From Allium sativum (lineage: Eukaryota > Streptophyta > Magnoliopsida > Asparagales > Amaryllidaceae): 64,000 bases of DNA. Shown one piece after another: positions 7,738 through 20,946 of the stretch. Positions within the stretch are counted from its first letter, which is position 1; each line of letters opens with the position of its first letter. The stretch is from assembly GCA_030737875.1 (NCBI GenBank), contig CM060924.1:152328197-152392196 (forward strand), given 5' to 3'. The notes under the pieces are model-generated. The model ran no database searches. It saw only the letters and a program-made list of their open reading frames with translations, and was not told where the DNA came from. The position numbers and the translations under genes are program-made.

Positions 7738-9870
7738 GAACTCTATTATGCCGATCTGTTGATTGAATGGATTATTTTTGTTGAAATAAAATAGATGAAA
7801 CAAAATTTACATTTTTGTTATAGATGAAACAAAATTTACATTTTTGTTGAAATGAAATAGATGAAACAAATTTTACATTTTTGTTGAAATAAAATAATTG
7901 AAACCAAAATATCATGTTTTATTTAAATGAAATAGTCAAAACAAAAATAATTTTTTAGTTAAATAGATTTGAGTTAAAACAAAAATATCATTTTTGTTAA
8001 ATAGAAATTGTAAACAAATAAAATTACATTCTATTTGTTAAGTTAAATTTGAAATTGTAACAAATAAAAGTATCATTTTTTATTTGTTATGTTGAATACA
8101 AATTGTAAACAAATAAAATTATCATTTTTATTTGCCAAGTTAAATTAGAAATTGTAAACAAATAAAATTCTCATTTTTATTTGTTATGTTGAATAGAAGA
8201 ATGTATGCAAGTAAATTATTTTTTGATTTGTCATTAGAATACGTAGAAGAACGTATGCAACTAAATTATTCTTTTATTTGTCATTAGAATACATAGAAAA
8301 ATGTATGTAAATAAATATGTCATTTAGCTAGATAACATATTTTCTAATTAAATATGTCATTTAGATAGAATTTGTTTTTTTTTTGTTCAATAAAAATATC
8401 GTTTAATTAGAATATGTTTTTGACAAAATATAAATGCCATTTTTGTTTAATTAGAATTGTCAAAATAGAAATTGTCATTTTTATTGAATTAGAATTGTCA
8501 AAACAAAAATTATCATTTTTGTTAATTAGAAATGATGTTAATAAACAAAAATTATCATTTTTGTTAATTATAATAGTTGAAACAATAATTAACATTTTTG
8601 TTAATTAGAATTGAGTTAAACAAAAATTATCATTTTTGTTAATTAGAATAGTTGAAACAATAATAAACATTTTTGTTAATTAGAATTGAGTTAAACAAAA
8701 ATTATCATTTTTGTTAATTAGAATAGTTGAACAATAATTAACATTTTTGTGAATTAGAATTGAGTTTAACAAAAAATATCATTTTTGTTAATTATAATAG
8801 CTGAAACATTAATTAACACTTTTGTTAATTAGAATTGAGTTAAACAAAATATATATTTTTGTCAAAACATATTAGTTGAAACAAAAATGTACATTTTGTG
8901 ATATGTGATGGTTGAAAACAAAAATTACATTTTTGTTAAATAAGACTTGAGTTAAACAAGACTTCATTTTTGTTAATGTAGAATTGTTAACAAAATTAAA
9001 TTATCACCTTTTATTCTTTTTGTTAAACTAGAATTGTCTACAAAATTAATGAATCACTTTTTAATCATTTTATTGAAATAGAATTGTCAACAAAAATGAA
9101 AATATCATTTTAATCATTTTGTTGAAATAGAATTATCAACAAAAATGAAAATATCATTTTAATCATTTTGTTGAAATAGAATTGTCAACAAAAATGAAAA
9201 TATCATTTTAATCATTTTGTTTAAATAGAATTATCAACAGAATGAATGAATCACTTTTTAATCATTTTGTTGAACTAGAATAGTCAACAAAAATGAATGT
9301 ATAAATTTTTAGGCATTTTGTTGAAATAGGATTTGTATGAAAAATATAAGAATCATTTTTATTGTAAAAACATACATTAGAATTTGTATGTAAGATAAAG
9401 AATTATTTTTATTGTCAAAACATACATTAGAATTGTATGTAAGATAAAGAATAATGTTTACGGTCAAAACATACATTAGAATTTGTATGTAAACATAAGA
9501 ATCATTTTTATTGTCAAAACATACATTAGAATTTGTATGTAAACATAAGAATCATTTTTATTGTCACAACATACATTTGAATTTGTATGTAAGATAAAGA
9601 ATCATGTTTATTGTCAAAACATGCAATAGAATTTGTATGCAAATTTAAGAACCATTTTTATTGTTAAAACATACATTGAAACTATATACGAGTAAAATAC
9701 TTCTTTTTATTTGTTAAGGTTAAAAATAGAAATACAAATAAAAATTATCTTTTTTTATTTGTCATTATAAAAATGTCATGTAAATAAAATAAATTTTATT
9801 TGACATTATAAACATATAGAAATGGTTATGCAAATTAAAACATTTTTTTATTTGACATGTTGAACATGTT
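7738..9870 (+). repeat. AT-rich hairpin array in B LTR2
   Basis: About 2.1 kb of degenerate units of roughly 40-60 bp, many of them short inverted repeats. Examples are CAAATAAAA/TTTTATTTG (8110-8134), AACAAAAAT/ATTTTTGTT (8502-8523), CAACAAAA.TGA/TCATTTTGTTG (9088-9124) and ACATACA/TGTATGT (9370-9391, repeated to about 9650). Arm sequence shifts along the array while pairing is kept. Short ORFs such as 8414-8608 are by-products of the repeat. Confidence 0.75.
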
Positions 9871-9885
9871 TGTGAAATCGTCGAT

Positions 9886-9888
<3 letters not shown>

Positions 9889-9919
<31 letters not shown>

Positions 9920-9952
9920 GTGTGTGTGTGTGTGTGTGTTTGTATGTATATA
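9889..9952 (+). repeat. TA/TG microsatellite in B LTR2
   Basis: (TA)n at 9889-9917 is followed by (TG)n at about 9918-9940 and a short TA tail. The TA block is about 25 bp longer in LTR3 (26850-26903). It accounts for much of the drift in spacing between the two duplicated units. Confidence 0.9.
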
Positions 9953-10009
9953 TATGTTAAAATTAAATGAATCGTGCGCGGTAGTTCGTGTTTCGGAATC
10001 GTAACTTTT

Positions 10010-11384
10010 AAACAATTATACCGAAAGATCCAATCGTCGGATTTTCCCCCAACTGGAACCGTTAGGACCGCTTTGGGAAGATTTTTCCAATGATATAAAT
10101 CTTGTTAAAATCCAACTGTTAGATCACGAGATATGTGTAAATCAAATTTTGATAAAAACAGCGCCTGGGCCGCCTATTGACCCGAAGCGTCGTTAAATTA
10201 TATTGAGATATTTTAACATAAATAAAAATAGCGATAAATCATTATAAAATAATATTTACGATATGAAATGATTTAAATTGTATATATGCAAGAATTATTT
10301 GAAAAGACCGAGTTCAATCTCATTTCAAATAATTATATGACGATTTAAATCAAAGATATTGAAGACGGTGATTGAAGACCGGCGATCTTCACATCGAACG
10401 GACGACTACAGATGCCCTTCATTGGTTAGCTCCCAGTAAAAGGTTACAGTGTTAGTTGCCCGGACGTACTTGTTGATTGTCCGGATAAGCGAGCACCTCT
10501 CTTCCGTATTGGACATACGGGACGATGAATAATGTGTCTCTGGTTTCGTTCAGACCCAGAACGGACTTGTATATGGATGTGTTTCTGACATTGGATTTCG
10601 TTCTATGTGAATTGATTTCTATTTAATATATATCTGTTGGTGGCGGAGTATTTATTCTCTTGCTTAACACCCTTCTCTGAGACTTATGTGCTCAGAGGTT
10701 ATATATTGATAGCTATTGATCGCATGGCGTGAATTGTCAATGTGGCATGCCAAGATGCAAATGATCGAGGCTTTTGTTGAAAATAGAGCCTTGTGGTTGA
10801 TGATCAAAGCACGGCCTGTTTAGGCGTAGCTTTGTGTATAGCGTTACTTCGCGAGCCTCACACCCCGATAAGAGTCAGAAACGGGACAAGGGAACGCAGG
10901 GAGTGCAAACGTTTCTTTCTAGCTAGAAGTGGTGTCATGGTACGACAGCCCAGGCATTTTACTTATGTGGATGATGGATTATGAGGTACCTCGGTTATAT
11001 TGGTTGATAGTGACCAATTTATAGTTTCAATAGGACTGGGAAGCGTGTGTTCAGGCATAACTAATCGACTAATGTATTTGTGGACCGGCCATGCTGGATC
11101 CAAGGGTTTCCCGTAGGTGTGATCCTGAGACATTTGCTAGAGTGTCTCGAACCGGTAAGGAGATCGTCCCTACCTTGACTCCTGATGGGAACCCAATTTC
11201 CAATACGACATTACGGTTTTGATTGTAAACCTATATATGGCGACATAGTATATGGTAGCTATGCTGTCTTGGATTGATACATTTACTTTAAAGTATTTTA
11301 AAACTGATTAGACATTACTAATAATACTAAAATATTATTTTCTATGTATCAAGTATGTTTGATCATTATAACGTAAACTCTACC
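10010..11384 (+). repeat. Conserved U5 block of B LTR2
   Basis: This stretch has near-average GC and is shared in outline with G, H and D. It includes an AACCGTTAGGACCG...CCAATGATATAAATC block (10055-10105), a CCGGACGTACTTG...CCTCTCTTCCGTATTGGACATA block and the motif GGTGGCGGAG...TTATTCTCTTGCTTAACACC from 10639. The ORF at 10793-10984 has no support from the related LTRs. Identity to LTR3 drops sharply from 10106 onward. Confidence 0.7.
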
Positions 11385-11508
11385 TGTAACAACCCGAATT
11401 TTTATAACATGTTAAAACAAGAAAACAAGGCAGAATTAAATTGTAAAATAAGAATCATGGGAAACGGGTTGCGCCATTCCGTTCATCTCGGAATTCTTCA
11501 TGAAATCG
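11385..11508 (+). repeat. Element A2 5' LTR, first segment
   Basis: It starts TGTAACAACCCG after CTACC (11380-11384), a one-base variant of the CTATC target duplication at 20947-20951. It is interrupted after 124 bp by solo LTR I and resumes at 14350. The parts sum to about 2787 bp, matching the other A LTRs. Confidence 0.92.
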
Positions 11509-14344
11509 CGTAACACCCTACCTCCGCCAATGCCACTCTTGCAATGACATTAGCTTTGGAGGCGCGTTAAACAAGGTAAACATGCATGCAGATATCACAA
11601 GACAGAACATATAAGTAAAACAGAGTAGTAAAGCAGCGGATAAAACTTAGCATTTCAAAACCATAGTCATGTTACAACAAAGTACTTGGTCATTATTTTC
11701 CAACAACAAAGTCTAGATAAAAGCATAAACTGAAAAACTGAAATACATAAAGTACTATCCCCAAAATGAAGTGATAAACCATAGGTAGCTCAATGTCCAA
11801 AACCGTACATGAGCAAATCCAGTAAGCAAGCTGTAAAGATCCAAGCTAAGCTCCAATGTTCCCACCCTGAGAACCTGAGGGGGGGGGAATGGAAGAAAAG
11901 AGGCGAAAGAAAACAGGTTAGTCAAAAAGACTGGTAAGCCCTACTACTATCTGTCCATGAACTAGTAAAGTTAACTGGCATGAGAAGCTGAGACGAACAT
12001 AAGGATAACAACATACTGGCACTATGATTAAATAACAAGATAGATAAAGGTGACATCGCATAATCAAGGTTAAGTTTTGCACCACGGGTGTACTAGCATT
12101 CTAACATGTCAAGTAAAAACAAGAATTGATCCCTTGGCCCAAGCTTGGCCCACCATCATGAGGTGACCTAAATTAAGGTCCAACTACACGGTCTAGTCGA
12201 TCGGCTCCATATAAGCCTAACTCGTCAAGTGTCGGTGTCATACGGCCCAAACATGAAATGTAGCTAACTGTGCTAGGTCCACCCCAGGGTGTATCAAGTC
12301 CTAGGTTGTAGACCTTGGACACCAATCAAGTATGCAGAGCCTAGATCTACTGGTACCCGTGCCTGATTCTCCAACGCCAGACTATGTGCACGATCATAGT
12401 CCGCCGGGACCTACACCGGCGTACCTACACAGCCGTCGTTTTGGTCGCTTGCATGTCAGCCCAGTAATCGTGCCCCACCCTAGCCTAGTCCTAGGGTCTT
12501 ATGATACTATCAAGAGGGTTACTGCTGAAAAGGACCACGCAACTAGGGTTTCCTTAACGGGTTAAATGTGGTTAACCCGATCCAAACGTGGATTAAATTG
12601 GTTAAGTGTACCCAAGATCCATGACTTAACCCCGATTAACCGATCAAGCCCAAATTGATTAAGCATTAAGTGGACCATGACTAAACCCTAATCAGGAGGC
12701 ATTAATTAATTAACTTAATGTGCTTTAACCTCTCACATTAGACTTTGTTGTGGTTACTAGTTAAGCCGGGCAGGTCCGGGTAGCTTTACACCACAACTTG
12801 GTCTAACCTCGGGTTCGAGCACAACATGACCAACTTCTCACATTGGGTCCTATTGTTTGTAGCCACTAGTTAAGCCGGGCGGATCCGGGTAGATTTATGC
12901 TACAAACTCAACCTAACCTCGAGTTGGCCACACTCATATTTTCGAAGTGTCATGTCCACTACGTTTCCAAAACATAATTACAAGTTAACATATCACGCTA
13001 TGTTATAAAAACCATGTTTATGACATAATGTTACCCAACCCCAACGTAACCCCATCATTTACATAATCGCATCAACGCATAAAGGATAAAATAGGGAACT
13101 TGGCATAATCATGACAAAAAGGTGTTGAAGCCACAAGTTTAACATGGTGGCATATGAAATGTACATATGTTCATATACTTGCATATTGCATCATTAGGCT
13201 TCAAAAGCATGCATAAAACCAAACTTAGCATATGAGTGATAACTGGTGATAAATGACATGTAGAAGTTGCTAGAAGTTCGCATTTAGCCTCACATGCAAG
13301 TTATCATAAGGGATATGATAACTTTCATGTTGCCAAATGCAACCTTTAATATAAAGTTTGGAGCTTTATGCTCACAACATCAAGTTTAACTTGCATAACA
13401 TGATAACATGATCAACCCAAACTTGCATAACATAGCAACATGTGTCATACATAATGATTAAACCAACTTGCATAATGATCATCCAAACTTGCATATAATG
13501 ATCATCCAAACTTGCATATAATGATCAACCCCAAACTTGCATCATTCATTTAACTTTAGAGTTCAATGAAAGAAAGTAGAGAAGGGCTTACAATGCTATG
13601 AAGACACAAATGAATATTTATTATAAAGATTGAGACGAAGCCCTTATGCAAGCACCAAAATATGAAATCTCCAATTGAAAAACCCTTGCGCCAAACCAAT
13701 AAAAATCCTTGCTTTGAAATAGAAATGTTGCAACTTGACTTTAATGCAAACTAAGAACACTCATACAAGTTTGAAAGCACTTGTATGAACTCACAATCTC
13801 TCATAGAAATAGGCTTAGGAATTTTAGCATGAGAGTGGAGGCCACGAGAGGAACAAATTTGACATAGTTTAGTTGTAGGATTGAATAATGGTGATTTAGG
13901 ATAGGTTTAGGGGTCTTTTTATAGAGGATTAGGATAGTATTAGCCATAGGATTAACCCTAGAATCAATCCAAGCCATCAAAGCATGTCTTGGGGAAGAAG
14001 TCAAGTGTAGGAACCATCTAGCGCCTTTAGATTAAAGCTGAACCAGGAGAACCATTCAAATGCAAAATCTGCATTTGAGCGAATCGGCTCACGGGTTGAC
14101 AGCCAAACACCGTGGATTAACCCCTAGTCGACCCAACGAGCTTGGGTCGACCTCAAAAATCGGTCGGTTCGGTTATTCCCCTCTCCCAATTCGCTGTTTT
14201 GACATTTTTGCATATTTATTTATTTAATTTTCAATTATAGATATATTTATATCAATATATATATATTTCTCTGCGCAACCCATTTCACTTAATTAAGTAT
14301 ACTTTAATTTGTGAATTTTTATGTTCAAATTACGGGGTCTTACA
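11509..14344 (-). mobile_element. Solo LTR I, inverted, inside A2 5' LTR
   Basis: A 2836-bp LTR on the minus strand, flanked by a perfect 5-bp duplication AATCG (11504-11508 and 14345-14349). On the minus strand it begins TGTAAGACCCCG and ends GGGTGTTACG. It is a diverged relative of A, with the same tandem units, the conserved hairpin (11920-11932), a terminal stem-loop (11521-11562) and a GTCGAC inverted repeat (14127-14151). No internal domain remains, as after LTR-LTR recombination. Frames such as 12332-12565 and 13801-14004 are incidental. Confidence 0.9.
13916..13923 (-). promoter_or_regulatory. TATA box of solo LTR I
   Basis: The minus strand reads TATAAAAA about 420 bp from the LTR start, the same spacing as in A. 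The GTCGAC inverted repeat lies about 200 bp upstream of it in LTR orientation. Confidence 0.5.
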
Positions 14345-14349
14345 AATCG

Positions 14350-17012
14350 AGTCCGAGTTTTCGAAAATCGGAGTCTGTATGACCATGTTATGGCTCCCCA
14401 ATGTTTCAGAAATTTTCAGAATTAAAAACAGTTTGGATTTCAAGTTCAAATTCGAATTTCAAATCCAGGCAGACTGGGCGGGAAAAATCCCGCCTAGACC
14501 AGGTCGACTGGGGAGTCGACTGGGCAGTCGACACCCCCCAGGCCAGGTCGACTGCGCAGTCGACTTGGGTGTCGACCTGGTCACCGAGACTGTTTTTGGG
14601 TCAGATGTTTCTGGTCCTGTTGCCTGTCCAGGTTCAGCTCCCTAAACCCTATATATATACAGCCCCTGACCCTAGACTCTCTAATACATTCTTATCCGGC
14701 CTTATGCTGCTGAAGTTCTGACTAGAAGATAGAGAACAAGGAGGCTATTCAAGACTTCGTTAGTGCTTTGCAAGTTTGGGGATTTCTAGAGATTCTTCTA
14801 TGCTTCGTTTGCTTTCTAATTATCTAGACCACGATCTGTAAGCCTAGTTACTCTTAGATCTAAACTGTAAATTTAATAATGGACATGTATAAACTGAAAT
14901 TGAACCTAAACATGATAACTACCCTTGATCTATTCTTGTATATCTTTGATCTAATACTATCCCTTTTAGATCTATTTCTTTGGACCTAGTTCTGTACAAC
15001 CTAGATCTATTCTTGTAAAACTTTGACTTGTAGGAATATTGTACGAACTTGATTTGGGGCATATTCATGTTTAAACCTAAGATCCCTCATGACCTTTATC
15101 TTCACATGCCTGTGATGTTGAAACCATTATTATTCAGATATTGGGTTTATTATCTTATGTCACCCATTGTCATGTCTATCACCTTATTTTGCCATGTTTG
15201 TTATGTGAGACCCTATTTCATATGCCTGAAATGTTATAATCATCATGCTTAACTTGTAAACACCTTTGCCATCGTATAACTATCCTTCTTGTGTTATTCC
15301 CTATTTTGACATGTTGTATTTATGCGAATTCACGTACGTTAGGGATACGTTTTAGGTAGATTAGGCAAACTTAAATTGGCTATGATATTGACATTAAACA
15401 TGACATTGAAACGTGACATGAAATTATACTTGAAGACTTGAATCATGAACATGGTTAACTTGAACTTGAACTTGACATGAAAGATTAAGCATGGCCATGA
15501 CACTTAGATAACTGGAACGTGGCGAACTCGAGGTTGGGTTGAGTTTGCTGTGTAAATCTGCCCGGAACCGCCCAGTGAATCCAGTAACTGCAAATAATAG
15601 GACCCAATGTGAGTAGTTGGTCATATCGCACTCGAAACCCGAGGTTATACTAGGTTATGGTGTAAAGCTGCCCGGACCGGCCCGACACATCCAGTAACCA
15701 TAACCCAGTTTAATGTGAGAGGTTACGAGTGCATTAAGTAGATTAATGCCACTGGATAGGGTTAAGTCATGGACCACTTGAATATACTTAACCAATTTGA
15801 TACGTTGATTTGATAAGGTTAAGTCATGAACCGCTTGAACACACTTAACCAACTTGACGCCTGATTCGTAGGACTAAGTCTTGAACTAGAACGACACACT
15901 TAGTCAATTTGACATGACACGTAGATGGGGTTAAGTCTCGATTTTAAATGACAACTTAACCTGCTGGACGAAACCCTAGTTACGCGGTCCTTTTCAGCAG
16001 TAACCCACTAGATGTATCACGGTACCCTGGGACTAGGCAGGGTGGGGCACGATTGCTGGGCTGATTGTAAGCGACCAGAACGACGGCTGAGTTGGTGCGC
16101 CATTGTAGGTTCAGGCGGACTAGGGTCGTGCACTTAGTCCGAAGTTGAAAAAGCAGGCATTGGGCATCAGTAGGATTATCTGTGCATTCTTGATTCGTGT
16201 CGGTGGTTGGCACCCTAGGGCTTGATACACCCTATGGTGGACCTAGCACAGGTGACTACATTCGTGATAGGGTTGTATGACACAGACACACGACGAACTA
16301 GACTTGTAGGGAGCCGATCGATTAGATTATACCGTTGGACCCCGAATTGGGTCACTTCACGATATTGGGCCAAGGGATTATTTCTTGATTCATAGTTGAC
16401 ACGGGATTAGTATACCAGTATAGTTGGTATGACAAATCTTGAATACGCAATGTTAGACTTGAGATCTTGTTAGCTTAGTTATCATGCCAGACTTATCATC
16501 ATTCCTATGTTTAATTCCGGCTTATTCATGTTTTGTTAACTTTACCAGTTTCTATGCTGATAGTCACTAGAGCTTACCAGTCTTTTTGACTGACCCGTTT
16601 TCTTTTCGCCTCTTTGTCTTTCGTTCCCCCCCCAAGGTTCTCAGGGAGGAAACTCTAGCTCTTAGCTTGGACTTTGCTTTCTTTCTGACAGGTCATGTAC
16701 GGTTTGGTCTTGAGCTATGCTATGGCGGCACTCTTGCTATTTTGGGGAATAATGATTTACTTATGTTATTTTAAGTATTTGCTTCTTTAGAATTTTTATG
16801 TATTGGAATGTCTTAAGCACATTTGATGTAAGAGGTTTTGACTCTATTTTTCAGTAATGAGATTTGGTTTTTAAATTTATATCCGCTGCTTTATATACTC
16901 TATTTTATCTATGTTCTGTCTCGTTTTATCTCTGCGCCTGTTTACTAGATAATACCCCTCCAAAACTAGGGCATTCCTTTGTGAGTGACCCTAGCGGAGG
17001 TGGGGTGTTACA
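14350..17012 (+). repeat. Element A2 5' LTR, second segment
   Basis: This is the remainder of the A2 5' LTR after solo LTR I. It carries the palindrome island (from about 14467), TATA box, tandem units (15500-15970), the AGTC hairpin and the terminal stem-loop (16957-17000). By eye it differs from its own 3' LTR by a few percent, much more than the A1 and A2 3' LTRs differ from each other. The A insertion is therefore older than the A1/A2 duplication. Confidence 0.92.
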
Positions 17013-17014
17013 TT

Positions 17015-17026
17015 TGGTATCAGAGC
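17015..17026 (+). other. A2 primer-binding site (tRNA-iMet)
   Basis: TGGTATCAGAGC, two bases after the LTR end at 17012, identical to the A1 site. Confidence 0.92.
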
Positions 17027-17313
17027 AGAAGGTTACCAGACTGGGCAAAAGCTTTAAAAACCTTCTGAAACTATTTTCAAAACCGTTTATAAAGAAGCAT
17101 TTTTCAAGAAAAGTTTATTTTGAAAAGGCTATTCCCTAAAAGCCATTACCACTATCCTTTGTTTCCTTGTTTGAATCTCTTTCCATTTCTTTTCTCCATC
17201 TGTAGTCGCAGTAGCTTTACCTGCGTCTAATCTTCTTTCTAGCATCGTAGAGGGTTTTCCGTTTGATGGAGATAGTTTTCGTGAGTCTTGTTAACATGTT
17301 ATATAGGAAAGGT

Positions 17314-17553
17314 ATGAGTGATAATAATGAAGATAAGGCGGATGAGTCTGCCGAGGTGGTTGAGCCAAGCATCCTTGAAGGCGTAAAAGTGGAAACATAG
17401 AGGCGAGTTCCGATTCGTGTCTTAGGAACGGAGATCTAGGAGCTAAGGAATCGAGAAGTCAAGCTAGTTAAAGCACAGTGGAGTGAAGCCCAAGAAGACG
17501 CAACTTGGGGAATCGAAGAAAAGATACGCGCGCTATACCCATTTCTTTTTTAG
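17314..17553 (+). pseudogene. Decayed pol C-terminus in A2
   Basis: Same 80-codon frame as in A1, with the same two TAG interruptions (17398-17400 and 17437-17439) and the same chromodomain-like ending (EDATW...YPFLF-stop). It shows no sign of coding constraint; its value is in assigning A to the chromovirus lineage. Confidence 0.66.
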
Positions 17554-18154
17554 GGTACATTCTCGATCTATTTTCCTACAATTTTACATACCTTTCTTTT
17601 GCTATCCATGTTTGACTTGTTATCTTCTCGATCCTGTCTTGAGAACCTTAAGTAGAATCCTATGAATGTAAACATGTATTTGAAATATGTTATGGTTGAT
17701 GTTTGCGAATGGTTGCAAGTGGTTGCAAGTGATTGCTCGTGGTTGCATAACACACATTAGGCACTAGATCGGCCCAGACACATTTTCATATTGCATATGC
17801 ATGTGTGTTTATACTTATTTATGGATGAAATTGAATGTGTTATCATATGAATGTTGCATATGGATGAATGTTTGTGCACACATATAGTGCTTACGTGACT
17901 AGGATTATTTGTATACATGTTGGAGTCATGACACTAAACATATTTTGCAATAGAAAGATCAATCAGGCCTGATCATTGACATTAGACAAGGAACATATAC
18001 ACACACTTTCTGCATATGTTCATACATCATTAGAAATCTCTTAAGGACGATGAATGCCTGTGATTGATGATTGAGTAGATAGATGATTGGATGGTAGGAC
18101 ACATTCTTCTTAACTTGAAGATTTCGGGGACGAAATCCTTTAAGGAGGGGAGAA

Positions 18155-20946
18155 TGTAACAACCCGGATTTTTATAACATGTTAAAACAAGAAAACAAGG
18201 CAGAATTAAATTATAAATTAAGAATCAAGGAAAACGGGTTGCGCCATTGCGTTCGTCTCGGATTTTTGCATGAAATCGAGTCCGAGTTTTCGAAAATCGG
18301 AGTCCGTATGACCAAGTTATGGCTCCCCAAAGTTTCAGAAATTTTCAGAATTCAAAACAGTTCGGATTTCAAGTTCAAATTCGAATTTCAAACCCAGGCA
18401 GACTGGGCGGGAAAAATCCCGCCCAGACCAGGTCGACTGGGGAGTCGACTGGGCAGTCAACACCCCCCAGACCAGGTCGACTGCGCAGTCGACTTGGGTG
18501 TCGACCTGGTCCCCGAGACTGTTTTTGGGTCAGATGTTTCTGGTCTTGTTGCCTGTCCAGGTTCAGCTCCCTAAAACCTATATATATACAGCCCCTGACC
18601 CTAGACTCTCTAACACATTCTTATCCGGCCTTATGCTGCTGAAGTTCTGACTAGAATATAGAGAACAAGGAGGCTATTCAAGACTTCATTAGAGCTTTGC
18701 AAGTTTGGGGATTTCTAGAGATTCTTCTATGCTTCTTTTGCTTTCTAATTCTCTAGACCACGATCTATAAGCCCCAGTTACTCTTAGATCTAAACTGTAA
18801 ATTTAATAATGGACATGTATGAAATGAAATTGAACCTAAACATGATAACTACCCTTGATCTATTCTTGTATATCTTTGATCTATGACTATCCCTTTTAGA
18901 TCTATTTCTTTGGACCTAGTTCTGTACACCCTAGATCTATTCATATAAAACTTTGACTCGTAGGAATATTGTATGAACTTGATTTGGGGGCATATTCATG
19001 TTTAAACCTAAGACCCCTCATGACCTTTATCTTGACATGCCTGTGATGTTGAAACCATTATTATTCACATATTGGGTTTATTATCTTATGTCACCCATTG
19101 TCATGTCTATCACCTTATTTTGCCAAGTTTGTTATGTGAGACCCTATTTCATATGCCTGAAATGTTATAATCATCATGCTTAACTTGTAAACACCTTTGT
19201 CATCCTATAACTATCCTTCTTGTGTTAGTCCCTATTTTGACATGTTGTATTTATGCGAATTCACGTACGTTGGGGATACGTTTTGGGTAGATTAGGCAAA
19301 CTTAAATTGTCTATGATATTGACATGAAACATGACATTGAAACGTGACATGAAATTATACTTGAAGACTTGAATTATGAACATGGTTAACTTGAACTTGG
19401 ACTTGACATGAAAGATTAAGCATGGCCATGACACTTAGATAACTGGAACGTGGCGAACTCGAGGTTGGGTTGAGTTTGCAGTATAAATCTGCTATGAACC
19501 GCCCGGCGAATCCAGTAACTGCAAACAATAGGACCCAATGTGAGTAGTTGGTCATATCGCACTCAAAACCCGAGGTTAGACAAGGTTATGGTGTAAAGTT
19601 GCCCGGGCCCGCCCGGCACATCCAGTAACCATAACCAAGTCTAATGTGAGAGTTTAGGGGTGCATTAAGTAAATTAATGCCACTGGATAGGGTTAGGTCA
19701 TGGACCACTTGAATATACTTCACGAATTTGACACGTTGATTTGATAGGGTTAAGTCATGAACCGCTTGAACACACTTAACCAACTTGACGCATGATTCGT
19801 AGGACTAAGTCTTGAACTAGAACGACACACTTAGTCAATTTGACATGACACGTAGATGGGGTTAAGTCTCGATTTTAAATGACAACTTAACCTGGTGGAC
19901 GAAACCCTAGTTACACGGTCCTTTTCAGCAGTAACCCACTAGATGTATCACGGTACCCTGGGACTAGGAAGGTTGGGGCACGATTGCTTGGCTGATTGTA
20001 AGCGATCAGAACGACGTCTGAGTTGGTGCGCCATTGTAGGTTCAGGCGGACTAGGGTCGTGCACTTAGTCCGGAGTTGAAAAAGAAGGCATTGGGCATCA
20101 GTAGGATTATCTGTGCATTCTTGATTCGTGTCGGTGGTTGGCACACAAGGGCTTGATACACCCTATGGTGGACCTAGCACAGGTGACTACATTCGTGATA
20201 GGGCCATATGACACAGACACATGACAAGCTAGACTTGTAGGGAACCGATCGATTAGATCGTACCGTTGGACCTCGAATTGGGTCACTTCACGATATTGGG
20301 CCAATGGATTATTTCTTGATTCATAGTTGACACGGGATTAGTATACCAGTATAGTTAGTACGACAAATCTTGAATATGCAATGTTAGACTTGAGTTTTCT
20401 TGTTAGATTAGTTATCATGCCAGACTTATCATTATTCCTATGTTTAATTCCAGTTTATTCATGTCTTGCTAACTTTACTATTTCTATGCTGATAGTCACT
20501 CGGGCTTACCAGTCTTTTTGACTGACCCACTTTCTTTTCGCCTCTTTGTCTTTCGTTCCCCCACAGGTTATCAGGGAGGAAACTCTAGCTCTTAGCTTGG
20601 ACTTTGCTTGCTTTCTGACAGCTCATGTATGGTTTGGCCTTGAGTTATGCTATGGCGGCACTCTTTCTATTTTGGGGAATAAAGATTTACTTATGTTATT
20701 TTAAGTATTTGCTTCTTTAGAATTTTGATGTATTGGAATAATGTCTTAAGCACATTTGATGTAAGAGGTTTTGACTCTATTTTTCAGTAATGAGATTTTG
20801 TTTTTAAATTTATATCTGCTGCTTTATATACTCTATTTTATCTATGTTCTGTCTTGTGTTATCTCTGTGCCTGTTTACTAGATAATACCCCTCCAAAACT
20901 AGGGCATTCCCTTTGTGAGTGGCCCTAGCGGAGGTGGGGTGTAACA
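18155..20946 (+). repeat. Element A2 3' LTR (2792 bp)
   Basis: It starts TGTAACAACCCGG and ends GTGTAACA, followed by the target duplication CTATC (20947-20951). It has all the A LTR landmarks: palindrome island from about 18403, TATA box near 18579, tandem units, AGTC hairpin, candidate splice acceptor near 20566 and terminal stem-loop (20890-20934). Confidence 0.93.

Larger units (their letters stand above)
5056..11384 (+). repeat. B array LTR2, 5' portion (U3 to U5, interrupted by A2)
   Basis: The LTR starts CGTAACAACCCGG (canonical TG changed to CG) after the purine tract at 5041-5055. It runs 6329 bp to the A2 insertion and resumes at 20952, giving a 6.93-kb LTR. In order it holds a U3 with a duplicated motif, TATA box, telo-box, GC-rich leader, a TIR-bounded passenger, an AT-rich hairpin array, a TA/TG microsatellite and a conserved U5 block. 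To about 10100 it is near-identical to LTR3; beyond that it differs by about 8-10%. Confidence 0.9.
17013..18154 (+). mobile_element. Element A2 internal domain
   Basis: It is 1142 bp long and essentially identical to 73-1214, with one difference noticed near 17750. No coding domain survives apart from the decayed pol tail at 17314-17553. The purine tract TAAGGAGGGGAGAA lies at 18141-18154. With both LTRs and target duplications in view, A2 (11385-20946) is the complete reference for family A. Confidence 0.9.

Noticed and set aside
8407..8608. ORFs on both strands of the AT-rich array
   Set aside because: Translation of the inverted-repeat units; both strands give near mirror-image peptides.
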